Below the pieces are notes generated by a model. It was not told the DNA's origin and searched no databases. It saw only the letters and a list, made by a program, of their open reading frames with translations. The position numbers and the translations under genes are program-made. This document shows, piece by piece, positions 24,212-32,835 of a stretch of DNA of 64,000 bases (its first letter is position 1; every line of letters begins with the position of its first letter). The DNA is from Kribbella soli (GTDB lineage: Bacteria; Actinomycetota; Actinomycetes; Propionibacteriales; Kribbellaceae). The stretch lies in assembly GCF_004331345.1 (NCBI RefSeq), contig NZ_SJJZ01000001.1, forward strand, positions 744,001-808,000, written 5' to 3'.

Positions 24212-25120
24212 GTGCAGGTTGTCGTCGGAGCTGGGGCCGTGGGGAGTGTGGTCGCCCGGCTGTTGCTGGCACGGGGTGAGCAGGTCCGAGTGATCACGAG
24301 GTCCGGGAGCGGACCGGACGGGGCGGAGCGGATCGCCGCGGACGCCAAGAACGGGTTGACGGACTACGTCGCGGGTGCGACGGCGATCTACTCGTGCGCA
24401 GGTCCGGCGTACTACAAGTGGGCTGCTGAGTGGCCGCGGCTTGGTGCGGCTCTGCTTGCGGCGGCCGAGGCGTCCGGAGCGGTGCTGGTGAGCACCGGGA
24501 ACCTTTACGGGTACGGCGCGGTGGACGGCCCGATGACGGAGGACCTTCCGTTGCTGCCGAACACCGTGAAGGGGCAGGTACGGGCGAAGGTCTGGGCCGC
24601 CGCCCTGGCTGCGCATCAGGCAGGGCGGATCCGGACCGCGGAGGTACGCGGGTCCGACTACCTGGGTGCGGGAGCAGTGTCACCGTTCAGTGTGACGGTG
24701 TTGCCGAAGGTAATTGCCGGGAAGCGCGGGATGATGCCGGGTGATCTCGACGCACCGCACAGCTGGACGTACGCCGGTGATGTCGCGCGACTACTGATCG
24801 CGGTCGCCGACGACGAGAGCGCGTGGGGACGGGCCTGGCACGTTCCGACGCCGGAACCGCTGTCGGTGCGCCAACTGGCGACCCGAGCCGCCGAGCTGGC
24901 GGGTGCGCCGCCGGCGAAGGTTGCGTCGATGCCTACCTTGGTACTGCGGCTTGCGGGACTCGTCGACCCGTCCGCGCGGGAGATGGTGGAGATGCTGTAC
25001 CAGTGGCAGCGGCCGTTCGTGGTCGACTCGACCGCCGCGACTGTTGCCTTCGGCATCAAAGCGACCCCGGCCGCCGACGCGCTCCGGGAAATGATCGGAA
25101 AGGGCAGGAATGAGCTCTAG
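24212..25120 (+). CDS. NAD(P)-dependent epimerase/dehydratase-like (atypical SDR)
   Basis: 302 residues, GTG 24212 after AAGGGGG. The Rossmann dinucleotide motif is at the extreme N-terminus (VVVGAGAVGSVVARLLLARG). A Tyr in STGNLYGYG sits where extended SDRs place part of the catalytic site, but the YxxxK motif is not clear. Late residues (HVPTPEPLSVRQLATRAAEL) resemble the substrate domain of sugar epimerases. The substrate is unknown. It overlaps the LmeA-like gene by 11 nt, so the two are co-expressed. Confidence 0.82.
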   Translation: MQVVVGAGAVGSVVARLLLARGEQVRVITRSGSGPDGAERIAADAKNGLTDYVAGATAIYSCAGPAYYKWAAEWPRLGAALLAAAEASGAVLVSTGNLYGYGAVDGPMTEDLPLLPNTVKGQVRAKVWAAALAAHQAGRIRTAEVRGSDYLGAGAVSPFSVTVLPKVIAGKRGMMPGDLDAPHSWTYAGDVARLLIAVADDESAWGRAWHVPTPEPLSVRQLATRAAELAGAPPAKVASMPTLVLRLAGLVDPSAREMVEMLYQWQRPFVVDSTAATVAFGIKATPAADALREMIGKGRNEL

Positions 25121-25829
25121 GAGACCGCGCCGGTGGTTGCGCCGCCTCGTTGTCACGCTGGTGGTGCTGGCGGTCCTGGCGATCGTCGTCGACCGCGCCG
25201 CCGCGTACGTGGCCGAGAACCAGCTCGCGTCGATGGCCGAGAAGGAGGCCAAGCAGTACGACGTACGCTCGGCCGGCACCTCGGTGAAGATCGGGGGCTT
25301 CGGGTTCCTGCCGCAGCTGGTCAACGAGGACTTCTCCAAGGTCACGCTGACGATGGAGAAGCCGACGTTCTCCGGCGTACCGGGTGAGGATCTGAAGGTC
25401 GAGCTGCGGAACGTACACGTGCCGCGGTCGCTGCTGACGCAGCAGTCCGGCGCGGTGACCGTCGACGCGACCGATCTGCGGCTGCAGTTGTCGCCGCGGG
25501 AGCTCGCTCGCCTCGCGGTGCGGAGTACCGGGCTCGAGGGGCTGTCGATGTCGGTCGTCAACGGTCAACTGCAGGCGAAGGCGACGGTGCGCGGTATCAG
25601 CATCGACGTACCGATCACGCCGCAGGTCAAGGACGGGCGGGTCGCGCTGACGCTCGGGCAGCTGTCCGATTCGATCCCGTCGTACGTGCAGAGCGCGATC
25701 CGCAGCCAGCTCGCCAGCGGCATCACGATCCCCGAACTGCCCTTCGGCGCCCAGCTCACCGGGATCAGCGTCGTCGACAACTCCGTCGTCCTGACCGCCG
25801 TGGTGAAGGACCTGAAGTTCAACGCGTGA
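25110..25829 (+). CDS. LmeA-like lipid-binding protein (DUF2993)
   Basis: 239 residues. A basic start (MSSRRPRRWLRR) leads into one membrane segment at about residues 13-30, followed by a DUF2993 domain to the end (VKIGGFGFLPQLVNEDFSKVTL). DUF2993 includes mycobacterial LmeA, which binds phospholipid in the periplasm and affects mannan elongation in lipomannan. The protein is therefore probably anchored facing outwards. ATG 25110 has GCAGGA upstream and overlaps the epimerase gene. Confidence 0.88.
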   Translation: MSSRRPRRWLRRLVVTLVVLAVLAIVVDRAAAYVAENQLASMAEKEAKQYDVRSAGTSVKIGGFGFLPQLVNEDFSKVTLTMEKPTFSGVPGEDLKVELRNVHVPRSLLTQQSGAVTVDATDLRLQLSPRELARLAVRSTGLEGLSMSVVNGQLQAKATVRGISIDVPITPQVKDGRVALTLGQLSDSIPSYVQSAIRSQLASGITIPELPFGAQLTGISVVDNSVVLTAVVKDLKFNA

Positions 25830-25839
25830 GTCTCTTGGG

Positions 25840-25876
25840 TTGCGATGGTTCGCGATATATCGTCGAACTATCGCAA
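25840..25876. promoter_or_regulatory. 37-bp near-perfect palindrome, probable PadR operator
   Basis: Outer arms TTGCGAT (25840-25846) and ATCGCAA (25870-25876) enclose a perfect CGATATATCG (25853-25862). The intermediate bases GTTCG and CGAAC also pair, with one mismatch and a one-base offset. It lies 28 nt upstream of the padR start and is best explained as its autoregulatory operator. Confidence 0.7.
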
Positions 25877-25904
25877 TCACTTTCGTGAGGGACGGGTGGT
25901 CCAG

Positions 25905-26600
25905 ATGACCGGATCGGCATACGCCGCGGGCTGGCCTTGGGCGCAGTTCGCGCGGCACTGTTCAACCTTCGACGACATCAAGGACGAGTTGCGCGCGGCG
26001 ATGAGCGGCCACCGCGGGCACCGGGGACACGGTCCCCAGCAGCACTTCGGGCCGCCGTGGGCGATGTTCGGCGGCGGGCAGATGTTCGGTCCGCCGTGGG
26101 GACCGCCGCCGCGCTGGCGGGGCCCGAAGGCCCGGCGCGGCGACGTACGGGCAGCGATTCTCGCCGTACTCGCCGAGCAGCCGATGAACGGCTACGGCAT
26201 CATCCAGGAGATCGCCGAGCGCAGCGGCGGCATGTGGAAGCCGAGCCCGGGCTCGATCTACCCGACGCTGCAGCAGCTCGAGGACGAGGGGCTGGTGACG
26301 GCGGACGCGGAGGTCGGGCGGCGGACGTTCCGGCTGACCGACGAGGGTCGCACGTACGTCGCCGAGCACCAGGACGAGGTGTCCGCGCCGTGGGCCGCGA
26401 TGAGCGCGCCGGCGGATGAGGACGAGAACGGGTTCAAGCCACTCTTCGGGCAGGTTGCGACGGCGATGTGGCAGATCCTCGCGAGCGGTACGCCGGAGCA
26501 GCAGGCGAAGGCGCGCGACGCGGTCGCCGACCTGCGCCGGAAGCTGTACGGCATCCTCGCCGAGGAAGACGACGGCACGGACCAGCAGGATCGTTCATGA
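25905..26600 (+). CDS. PadR-family transcriptional regulator
   Basis: 231 residues from ATG 25905. An earlier in-frame ATG at 25845 falls inside the operator palindrome and is unlikely. The N-terminal ~75 residues are Gly/His/Pro-rich and unusual for PadR. The winged helix follows (DVRAAILAVLAEQPMNGYGIIQEI, then PSPGSIYPTLQQLEDEGLV), and a C-terminal helical region mediates dimerisation. It probably represses its own operon through the 37-bp palindrome upstream. It overlaps the DUF1707 gene by ATGA. Confidence 0.88.
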   Translation: MTGSAYAAGWPWAQFARHCSTFDDIKDELRAAMSGHRGHRGHGPQQHFGPPWAMFGGGQMFGPPWGPPPRWRGPKARRGDVRAAILAVLAEQPMNGYGIIQEIAERSGGMWKPSPGSIYPTLQQLEDEGLVTADAEVGRRTFRLTDEGRTYVAEHQDEVSAPWAAMSAPADEDENGFKPLFGQVATAMWQILASGTPEQQAKARDAVADLRRKLYGILAEEDDGTDQQDRS

Positions 26601-27154
26601 GCTCCGCCGACCGAGACCGCCGACGCCGAGGCGGTCCCGGCAGGCGGCAGGGCTGGAACGGCCCGGGATGGAGTGGTCCGGGCTGGTACGACGAGTCCGC
26701 CGGAGACTGGCGCGGTCGCACGTGGAACCAGGCCGGCTGGGATCAGCCACCGGAGTCCCAGCGGGTCGACGTACCTCGGAAGCGGGTGCGGATCGGTGAC
26801 GCGGAGCGGGACCAGGCCGTTGCGTTGCTGAGTGAGCACTTCGTGGCCGGGCGGTTGACGCAGGCCGAGTTCGAGGAGCGGAGCGAGGTGGTGACGCGGG
26901 CACGGTACGGGGATGATCTCGAGCCGTTGTTCGACGATCTGCCGAGCTCGAGGGAACTGCAGGTCGTGCCAGGCCCGGCCAACCTCCGTCGGCGGCCCGG
27001 TCCGCCGCCGCCGTTCATGATGCTCGCGCCGTTCCTGATGATCGGTCTGGTGATCACCTCGGTCGCACTCACCGCCCCGTGGCTGCTCTGGGGCATGTTC
27101 TGGATCGTCATGATCAGCGGCGTGTCCCGCCGTCGCTGGCACCACCACCGCTGA
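26597..27154 (+). CDS. DUF1707 membrane protein
   Basis: 185 residues from ATG 26597, which overlaps the padR stop. A Trp/Gly/Arg-rich disordered N-terminus (about 1-60) precedes a DUF1707 domain (RIGDAERDQAVALLSEHFVAG ... RARYGDDLEPLFDDLP, SHOCT-like), then two closely spaced hydrophobic segments near 138-177 and a basic tail. DUF1707 proteins are envelope-associated regulators of unknown mechanism in actinobacteria. Coupling with PadR suggests an envelope-stress operon. Confidence 0.85.
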   Translation: MSSADRDRRRRGGPGRRQGWNGPGWSGPGWYDESAGDWRGRTWNQAGWDQPPESQRVDVPRKRVRIGDAERDQAVALLSEHFVAGRLTQAEFEERSEVVTRARYGDDLEPLFDDLPSSRELQVVPGPANLRRRPGPPPPFMMLAPFLMIGLVITSVALTAPWLLWGMFWIVMISGVSRRRWHHHR

Positions 27155-27169
27155 ACTCCAACCGCTGAA

Positions 27170-27553
27170 CTACCGCCGCTCGCGAGCCCGCGGGATCTCC
27201 TCCGCGAACTCGACGACGAACCCGTCCGGGTCGGCGACGTGGACCGTCCGGTGTCCCCACGGACGGTCCGCCGGCCCGCTCAGTACCGGTACGCCGGCCG
27301 CCCGCAGTCGCTCGGCGTACGCATCCACGTCCGCCACCATCACCACCACTTCCCCACCGGCGCCCGGCGTCACCGCCCGCCCGGTCAACCACTCCGCCCG
27401 CCGCCGCTCGTACAACGCGAACCGCACCCCACCCGCGTCGAACTCCGCATACCCCGCATCCGTGAACTTGTACGCAAGCCCCACCACATCCCGGTAGAAC
27501 CCCACCGACACCCCCAGATCCCCGACATACAAGATGACGTACCCGATCTCCAT
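27170..27553 (-). CDS. VOC-family (glyoxalase/bleomycin resistance fold) protein
   Basis: 127 residues with two beta-alpha-beta-beta-beta modules: MEIGYVILYVGDLGVSVGFY begins the first and GGEVVVMVADVDAYAERL the second, ending in the typical DPDGFVVEFAEE, whose Glu is a usual metal ligand. The reaction is unknown. It converges on the DUF1707 gene, 15 nt away, and is divergent from the next plus-strand gene. Confidence 0.85.
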   Translation of the reverse strand: MEIGYVILYVGDLGVSVGFYRDVVGLAYKFTDAGYAEFDAGGVRFALYERRRAEWLTGRAVTPGAGGEVVVMVADVDAYAERLRAAGVPVLSGPADRPWGHRTVHVADPDGFVVEFAEEIPRARERR

Positions 27554-27591
27554 ACCCGCAATTGTCGGTGCCGCCGCGTACGGTCGCCTGC

Positions 27592-27951
27592 GTGTATGAC
27601 GGTGTGTTGATTCTTGAGAGTCTCAAGGTGGGGACCGTGTTGGACGGGATCCCGCTGACCGTGACGAAGGTCAGTCGGGTGGCTGTTGGGGGTACGTCGG
27701 CTGATCAACCTGCGGTGTGGTCGTTGCTGGAGTTCACCGTCGAGCGTGGTGAGGAGTTGGCCGACGTACTGGCGGGGGTTCTCGACGGACCTGGGTGGTA
27801 CGCCGACTTTCATGACGAGCACGAGATCTTCGTGATCTTCCCGGGGCGCGTGTTCCGGTACCGGCGGGGCGACGACGCGGCGCGGGAAGAGGCGAAGGAG
27901 TTCGGCCGGGGCCTGGCGATCCCCGAGGCGCAGCTGGACTGGACGCGATGA
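27592..27951 (+). CDS. Conserved hypothetical protein
   Basis: 119 residues from GTG 27592. The start is chosen because TACGGT at 27579-27584 lies seven bases upstream, fitting a leaderless transcript; an earlier in-frame start at 27562 adds ten residues. The C-terminal half (PGWYADFHDEHEIFVIFPGRVFRY) is distinctive and rich in aromatic residues. No membrane segment, signal or known domain is recognised. It ends 12 nt before the PhzF gene and is probably co-transcribed with it. Confidence 0.7.
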   Translation: MYDGVLILESLKVGTVLDGIPLTVTKVSRVAVGGTSADQPAVWSLLEFTVERGEELADVLAGVLDGPGWYADFHDEHEIFVIFPGRVFRYRRGDDAAREEAKEFGRGLAIPEAQLDWTR

Positions 27952-27963
27952 TTGGATGAGCAG

Positions 27964-28791
27964 ATGGTGACCGTTCTCCGCTACGCGGCTTTCACGTCCG
28001 ATCCGGCCGGGGGCAATCCGGCCGGTGTGGTGCTCGACGCCCGCGGGCTCGACGACGCCGCAATGCAGTCGATCGCGGCCGAGGTCGGGTACTCCGAGAC
28101 CGCGTTCACCGACGGACCGGACGCGAGCGGTGTGCGCCCGGTGCGGTACTTCTCCCCCAAGGCCGAGGTTCCGTTCTGCGGTCACGCCACCGTCGCGACC
28201 GCCGTTGCTCTGGCGGAGCGCAACGGCCCGGGCGAGATCGTCTTCGGAACGCAGGCCGGCCACGTCCCGGTCACGGTCGACGACGCCCTGCGCGCAACTC
28301 TCACCAGCGTCGAGCCGTCTGTAGAAGAAGCCGGCGACCTGAGCGACGTACTCGACATCCTCAGGTGGTCACCGGACGACCTCAACCCCGCCTTGCCGCC
28401 GAGGATCGCGTACGCCGGGGCGCGGCATCTCGTCCTGAGTACGGCGACCCGGCAACGACTCGCCGCGCTCGACTACGACTTCGACCGCCTGCTCGCGTAC
28501 ATGCTCGAGCGCGACCTCACCACGCTGCAACTCGTCTGGCAGGAATCGCCGACCGTCTTCCACGTGCGCGACCCGTTCCCCGTGGGCGGTGTCGTCGAGG
28601 ACCCGGCGACCGGTGCCGCCGCAGCCGCGTTCGGCGCGTACCTGCGGGAGCTCGGGCTCGCACAACCCACGATCACCCTGCATCAGGGCGACGACCTCGG
28701 ACGGCCCAGCCTCATCACGGTCGAGCTCCGGCCGGACGACAACCGCGTGCGGGTGAGCGGCAACGCCGTACCGATCACGGCACCCGCGTAA
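27964..28791 (+). CDS. PhzF-family isomerase
   Basis: 275 residues from ATG 27964; a TTG at 27952 would add four. The diaminopimelate-epimerase fold is recognised from the N-terminal FTSDPAGGNPAGVVLD, the catalytic Glu in GYSETAF, and FCGHATVATA; the second half repeats the layout with DPATGAAAAAFGAYL. PhzF isomerises an anthranilate derivative in phenazine synthesis, but most relatives, including this isolated one, have unknown substrates. No other phz gene is near. Its end overlaps the lipoate ligase gene tail-to-tail by 17 bp. Confidence 0.9.
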   Translation: MVTVLRYAAFTSDPAGGNPAGVVLDARGLDDAAMQSIAAEVGYSETAFTDGPDASGVRPVRYFSPKAEVPFCGHATVATAVALAERNGPGEIVFGTQAGHVPVTVDDALRATLTSVEPSVEEAGDLSDVLDILRWSPDDLNPALPPRIAYAGARHLVLSTATRQRLAALDYDFDRLLAYMLERDLTTLQLVWQESPTVFHVRDPFPVGGVVEDPATGAAAAAFGAYLRELGLAQPTITLHQGDDLGRPSLITVELRPDDNRVRVSGNAVPITAPA

Positions 28792-29824
28792 GCCACTCCT
28801 CGGTGCCGAACTTCGCCGCGACCCGCTCCTCGGCCAGCGCGACGGTGTCCGGCGAGATCGTGCCGTCCAACAGCCCGTAACGGTTCCGGAACGTGCCGGC
28901 CATCCGCGAGATCACGTCCGCGCGGTCGAGACCGGTCTGGCTGCGCAACGGGTCGACGCGCTTGTTCGCGCTCTTCGTGCCCTTGTCGGACAGCTTCTCC
29001 CGGCCGATCCGCAGTACCTGGACCATCTTGTCCGCGTCCATGTCGTAGGCCATCGTCACGTGATGCAGGACGGCGCCGCCGGCGAACCGCTTCTGCGCGG
29101 CGCCCGCGATCTTGCCGGCCGGCGACGTGATGTCGTTGATCGGCTGGTACGTCGCCGCGATCCCGAGATCGTTGAGCGCACCAATGACCCAGTCGTCGAG
29201 GAACGCGTACGACTCGATGAACGACAGGCCGGAGACGAGCGATTCCGGGACGTACAGCGAGTACGTGATCGTGTTGCCCGGCTCGACGAACATCGCGCCG
29301 CCGCCACTGATCCGCCGTACGACGGTGACGTCGTGACGGGTCGCGCCGTCCAGGTCGACCTCGTTCCGCAACGACTGGAAGCTGCCGATGATGACCGCGT
29401 TGGACGCCCACTCCCACACCCGCAGCGTCGGCGGGCGCTCTCCTGATCCGACCTGCTCGGTCAGCACCTCGTCGAGCGCCATCTGCAGCGCAGGCTCCCG
29501 CGGTACGTCGTGCACGAACTCCCACTCGTGGTCACGCCAACCGGTCGCGCCGGTCAACGCACGCCGTACGGCGACAGCCACCGCCTCGGGCGAGAACCCG
29601 AGCATCTCGACGCCGTCGCCGAGCGCACCTCGCACCCGCGCAGCGATCTGAGCCGCGGACGTGGCCACCTGCAGACCAGCCAGGGCCCCGTTGATCCGCT
29701 CCAGGGCGTCGTCCGGTTCGAGGAAGAAGTCGCCCGAGATCTGGGCGTTCCGGACATGCTCGTCGACGACATCGAGGTCGGCCACGACGAGCTTTCCGCC
29801 CGGGACCTTGTACTCACCATGCAT
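28775..29824 (-). CDS. Lipoate-protein ligase family enzyme with N-terminal accessory domain
   Basis: 349 residues from ATG 29824. Residues 1-90 match the small LplA accessory domain (GGKLVVADLDVVD, then AQISGDFFLEPDDAL), which in E. coli LplA is at the C-terminus. The catalytic domain follows with VWEWASNAVIIGSFQSLRNEV, RRISGGGAMF and the lysine motif SPAGKIAGAAQKRF. The enzyme should activate lipoate with ATP and attach it to lipoyl domains, or act as an amidotransferase. It lies head-to-head with the hemerythrin gene and tail-to-tail with phzF. Confidence 0.88.
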   Translation of the reverse strand: MHGEYKVPGGKLVVADLDVVDEHVRNAQISGDFFLEPDDALERINGALAGLQVATSAAQIAARVRGALGDGVEMLGFSPEAVAVAVRRALTGATGWRDHEWEFVHDVPREPALQMALDEVLTEQVGSGERPPTLRVWEWASNAVIIGSFQSLRNEVDLDGATRHDVTVVRRISGGGAMFVEPGNTITYSLYVPESLVSGLSFIESYAFLDDWVIGALNDLGIAATYQPINDITSPAGKIAGAAQKRFAGGAVLHHVTMAYDMDADKMVQVLRIGREKLSDKGTKSANKRVDPLRSQTGLDRADVISRMAGTFRNRYGLLDGTISPDTVALAEERVAAKFGTEEWLTRVP

Positions 29825-29879
29825 ATTCACGATCAACTTGCTCTGGTCAACGGTTGTTCCCGGACGCATACTCCGGGCC

Positions 29880-30521
29880 ATGGGGGAAATGAGTATGAAC
29901 AAGGCGATCCATGCGGCCGTTCGACGGGACCTGGGTCGATTCCTGGATGCACTGGAGCAGTTCCCGGACGGGGACCGCACGCGCGCGGCGCAGTTGGGCG
30001 CGGCCTGGCAGAACTTCGACAGCCAGCTCACGCGGCACCACGAGGGTGAGCACGAGATCGCGTGGCCGGCGTTGCAGAAGCTCGGCGTGAGCGCGGAGCT
30101 GTTGGCACAACTGGATGCCGAGCACGACACGATGGCGGGCGCGCTGGCGGCATCGCGGACCGCGCTGGGTGCGCTGCAGAACTCCGCGAGCGCGGCGGAC
30201 GCGGCGACCGCACGCGCTGCGATCCAGGAGCTGCAACGGGTCACCGTCGAGCATCTCGACCATGAGGAGGCGGAGATCGAGCCCGTCTACCAGGCCAACG
30301 TCGGCACGCCCGAGCTGAAGGCGATGGGCCGCGAGTTCGCCAAGGTCGGCCCGGCGCAGGGCGGCACGTTCTTCGCCTGGGCCCTCGACGGCGCCACACC
30401 CGCGGAGTCCGCAGCCATCACCAGCACCGTCCCCAAGCCCGTCCTCACCGTGATCCTCGGAATCTTCGGCCGCTCCTACCGAAAGTCAGTCGCCCCCACC
30501 TGGCGAACGCTCAACCGGTAA
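29880..30521 (+). CDS. Hemerythrin-like (HHE) domain protein
   Basis: 213 residues from ATG 29880; ATGs at 29889 and 29895 are also in frame, the last having a well-placed GGGGGAA. A CATACT -10 seven bases before 29880 favours leaderless initiation there. The iron ligands appear as HHEGEHEIAWPAL, the later EHDTM, and VEHLDHEEAEIEPVY, consistent with a four-helix di-iron site. The last ~55 residues contain a hydrophobic stretch. Roles range from oxygen or NO binding to stress regulation. Confidence 0.85.
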   Translation: MGEMSMNKAIHAAVRRDLGRFLDALEQFPDGDRTRAAQLGAAWQNFDSQLTRHHEGEHEIAWPALQKLGVSAELLAQLDAEHDTMAGALAASRTALGALQNSASAADAATARAAIQELQRVTVEHLDHEEAEIEPVYQANVGTPELKAMGREFAKVGPAQGGTFFAWALDGATPAESAAITSTVPKPVLTVILGIFGRSYRKSVAPTWRTLNR

Positions 30522-30554
30522 GCGAGCGACCGGACCTCAGGCACTCATCAACTG

Positions 30555-30592
30555 GCGCCGCCCGCGTGAGTTTGCGCTCACACGAGCGGCGC
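30555..30592. terminator. Bidirectional hairpin between convergent genes
   Basis: A 16-base arm at 30555-30570 pairs with 30577-30592 at 14 of 16 positions around a TTTGCG loop. It lies between the hemerythrin stop (30521) and the dioxygenase stop (30641), which converge. Confidence 0.65.
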
Positions 30593-30640
30593 ATCGTGTC
30601 TCCGACGGAGGTTAGTGAGTGGTGGCGGTCCGCATCCGCA

Positions 30641-31489
30641 TCATGCCGACGGAGTAGCGGTGGGCGGAGTCCCAGTCGGCGGAGTGCCAGTAGGCGGCGT
30701 GCCGCCCGGGCCGCCGGGGGTTTGGAACGAGTCGTCGGCGCCGACCGCGGTGTCGGACAGGTCGAGGGCGATCGCGAAGGCCGCCTCGTAGCCGTCGGAG
30801 GTTCGCGTCGGAGTGAGCAGCATCTGGTCGCCGATGTCCGCGTAGTGCATGTCGGTGTCGTTGGTCGTGTCCGGAGTGCCCTTGGCGGCGTACGGCGCCT
30901 GCGCTAGGTAGGCGGTCTTGAACTGCTCGGTGAAGTAGAGCTGCGACGTGAACTCGTAGGCGTTCCCGTCCGTGCCGGTGGTGCGGATCTTCACGTGCGT
31001 GTGGACGGTCCGGCCCTGGTACCAGCCCGGCAGGATCGTGGTGAACTTGACGATCCCGCCACGGTTCGACACCTGGTAACCGCGCAGGTAGTTCTTGCCC
31101 GTCGTCCCTTCGGCCGCGATGTCGGAGTACACGCCGGCCGCGTCACAGTGCCAGATGTCGACAGTTGCCCCAGGCAAAGGCTTGCACTGGGACCCGGCCA
31201 GCTGCAGGACGTGCAGGACCAGGTGGAACTTCGCGCCGGCCACGACGGAGCCGTCCGACGTGTCCACCCGGAGGTCCGAGCGGTTGAGCCCTTCGTCCAC
31301 GAAATAGGGGCCCTCGGTCATTTCCGGCTTCGCGACACAACTCGGCGTCGTCGTCGTTTCCGCTGCCGCGTCGGCGTTGGTCGCCACTGCGGTACCAACT
31401 GCCGTGAACGTCACCCCGGCGGCGCCGAACACCGCCAGCGCGCGGCGCCGGCTCAGGATCCGGCCGACCGGCTTGTCGTCGTCTTCCAC
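30641..31489 (-). CDS. Tat-exported intradiol dioxygenase-like protein
   Basis: 282 residues. The N-terminus has a twin-arginine signal (SRRRALAVFGAAG) with cleavage expected near ADA-AAE at about residue 43. The dioxygenase fold shows TEGPYFVD, VDIWHCDAAGVYSD and FTTILPGWYQGRTVHTHVKI, which carry the Tyr/Tyr/His/His iron ligand positions. The C-terminus ends in a Gly-Thr-Pro-Pro repeat. Secreted members are thought to cleave aromatic catechol-type compounds outside the cell; the substrate here is unknown. It is a single gene converging on the hemerythrin gene. Confidence 0.88.
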   Translation of the reverse strand: MEDDDKPVGRILSRRRALAVFGAAGVTFTAVGTAVATNADAAAETTTTPSCVAKPEMTEGPYFVDEGLNRSDLRVDTSDGSVVAGAKFHLVLHVLQLAGSQCKPLPGATVDIWHCDAAGVYSDIAAEGTTGKNYLRGYQVSNRGGIVKFTTILPGWYQGRTVHTHVKIRTTGTDGNAYEFTSQLYFTEQFKTAYLAQAPYAAKGTPDTTNDTDMHYADIGDQMLLTPTRTSDGYEAAFAIALDLSDTAVGADDSFQTPGGPGGTPPTGTPPTGTPPTATPSA

Positions 31490-31576
31490 TGCGATCCCCT
31501 TCGTTCGTACCGAAGGCTCGACCGTAGGAATCCCCGCTGGGAAAGCCGTCCGGCTTTCCTGGCAGTACGCAGTGAA

Positions 31577-32158
31577 CTACGCGGCGGGTTTGAGCTGTAC
31601 GGCGACCTGCCAGACGCGGGCGCGGACCGTGTCGATGTCGTCCGATGCGTCGACCTCGTGGTGGATGCCGCGGCCGGAGTAGAAGTGGATCAGTGGCGCG
31701 GTCTGCTCGTGGTAGACCTCGAAGCGGCGGCGGATGACTTCCTCGGTGTCGTCCGAGCGGTGCTCGATCTCAGCGCGCCGGAGCAGCCGGTCGACGAGGG
31801 CGTCGGCCTCGACCTGCAGGACCAGGGCCGCGTCCAGCCCGCGCCCTTGCGCACCGAGGATCTCGTCCAGGACGCCGGCCTGGTCGAGGGTGCGCGGGTA
31901 CCCGTCCAGGACGAATCCCGGACGGGCGTCGGCGTCCGCGAGCCGGTCGCGGACCATCGCGTTGGTGACCTCGTCGGGCACGTACTCGCCCGCGTCCAGG
32001 TAGCCCTGCGCCGTCTTGCCGAGCTCGGTGCCGTCCGCGATGTTGCGGCGGAACAGGTCACCGGTGGAGATGACGGGCACACCGAGATGGGCGGCCAGGT
32101 GACCCGCGTGCGTACCCTTACCGGCCCCAGGAGGGCCCATCAGCAAGACAGTGGTCAC
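31577..32158 (-). CDS. Adenylate kinase-like nucleoside monophosphate kinase (short LID)
   Basis: 193 residues from GTG 32158, with GGAGTG upstream; an upstream frame adds unrelated residues. The P-loop GPPGAGKGTH is at residues 8-17, the AMP site motif STGDLFR and DGYPRT follow, and the LID is the short type without Cys (LLRRAEIEHRSDDTEE). It transfers phosphate between ATP and AMP or a similar nucleotide. It is not next to secY or ribosomal genes, where the housekeeping adk normally lies, so it is probably a second copy. Confidence 0.85.
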   Translation of the reverse strand: MTTVLLMGPPGAGKGTHAGHLAAHLGVPVISTGDLFRRNIADGTELGKTAQGYLDAGEYVPDEVTNAMVRDRLADADARPGFVLDGYPRTLDQAGVLDEILGAQGRGLDAALVLQVEADALVDRLLRRAEIEHRSDDTEEVIRRRFEVYHEQTAPLIHFYSGRGIHHEVDASDDIDTVRARVWQVAVQLKPAA

Positions 32159-32280
32159 GGCACACTCCTGACTCTCGGTAAGTCCCACAGAATAAAGGAG
32201 CCTCCGCTCCGGCGGTACGGCGTACGTCACTCCGGATCGCCGGGTGGATCACAGTCGCTCGTTACTGTCCGGAATCGCCC

Positions 32281-32658
32281 TCAGAACTCCATTTCCGGGC
32301 GGAGCTCGATGACGTCACCGGGGCCGGCGAACTTCGCGGCGAGCTCCTCGGCCCGCTCACGGGTGGCGCAGTCGAGGACGAAGAACCCGGCGAGCTGCTC
32401 CTTGGACTCGGCGTACGGTCCGTCGGTGCTGACCGGGCGCTTGCCCTCCCAGCGATAGGTCCGGGCGGTTGATGGTGCGTCCAACGCCAGGCCGCTGACC
32501 AGTTCGCCGGACGCGGACAGCTCGGCGAGCATCTCGTCGAACTCCTTGCCCATCGCGGCCCGCTCGTCCGCCGGAATCGCACGGCCGACCTCGGTGAAGT
32601 CGATCGTCGGGTGGCCCCACGGCTGCATGTGGGAGTGGATCAGGACCACGTACTTCAT
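32281..32658 (-). CDS. YCII-related domain protein
   Basis: 125 residues from ATG 32658, with GGAGG eight bases upstream. It has the YCII/DGPF pattern: MKYVVLIHSH at the start, a helical middle, then STDGPYAESKEQLAGFFVLDC. Proteins of this ferredoxin-like fold often accompany ECF sigma factors, but none is adjacent. The function is unknown. It is divergent from the NmrA-like gene at 32836. Confidence 0.85.
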   Translation of the reverse strand: MKYVVLIHSHMQPWGHPTIDFTEVGRAIPADERAAMGKEFDEMLAELSASGELVSGLALDAPSTARTYRWEGKRPVSTDGPYAESKEQLAGFFVLDCATRERAEELAAKFAGPGDVIELRPEMEF

Positions 32659-32835
32659 GAGAGAACCTCCTGTGTCGTGCCGGTACGCCGTACTGCGCCC
32701 GTGCACCCCGGACGTCGGAGGCGCCGACAGGCCCTCGACATTTTGCCTGAATGTATTCCAGCTCACATTCGGTCACACTCACCCACCCGGGCTCCGTCAG
32801 CGCTGCAGAGACCATGACGAGAACGGAGAAGTTCG

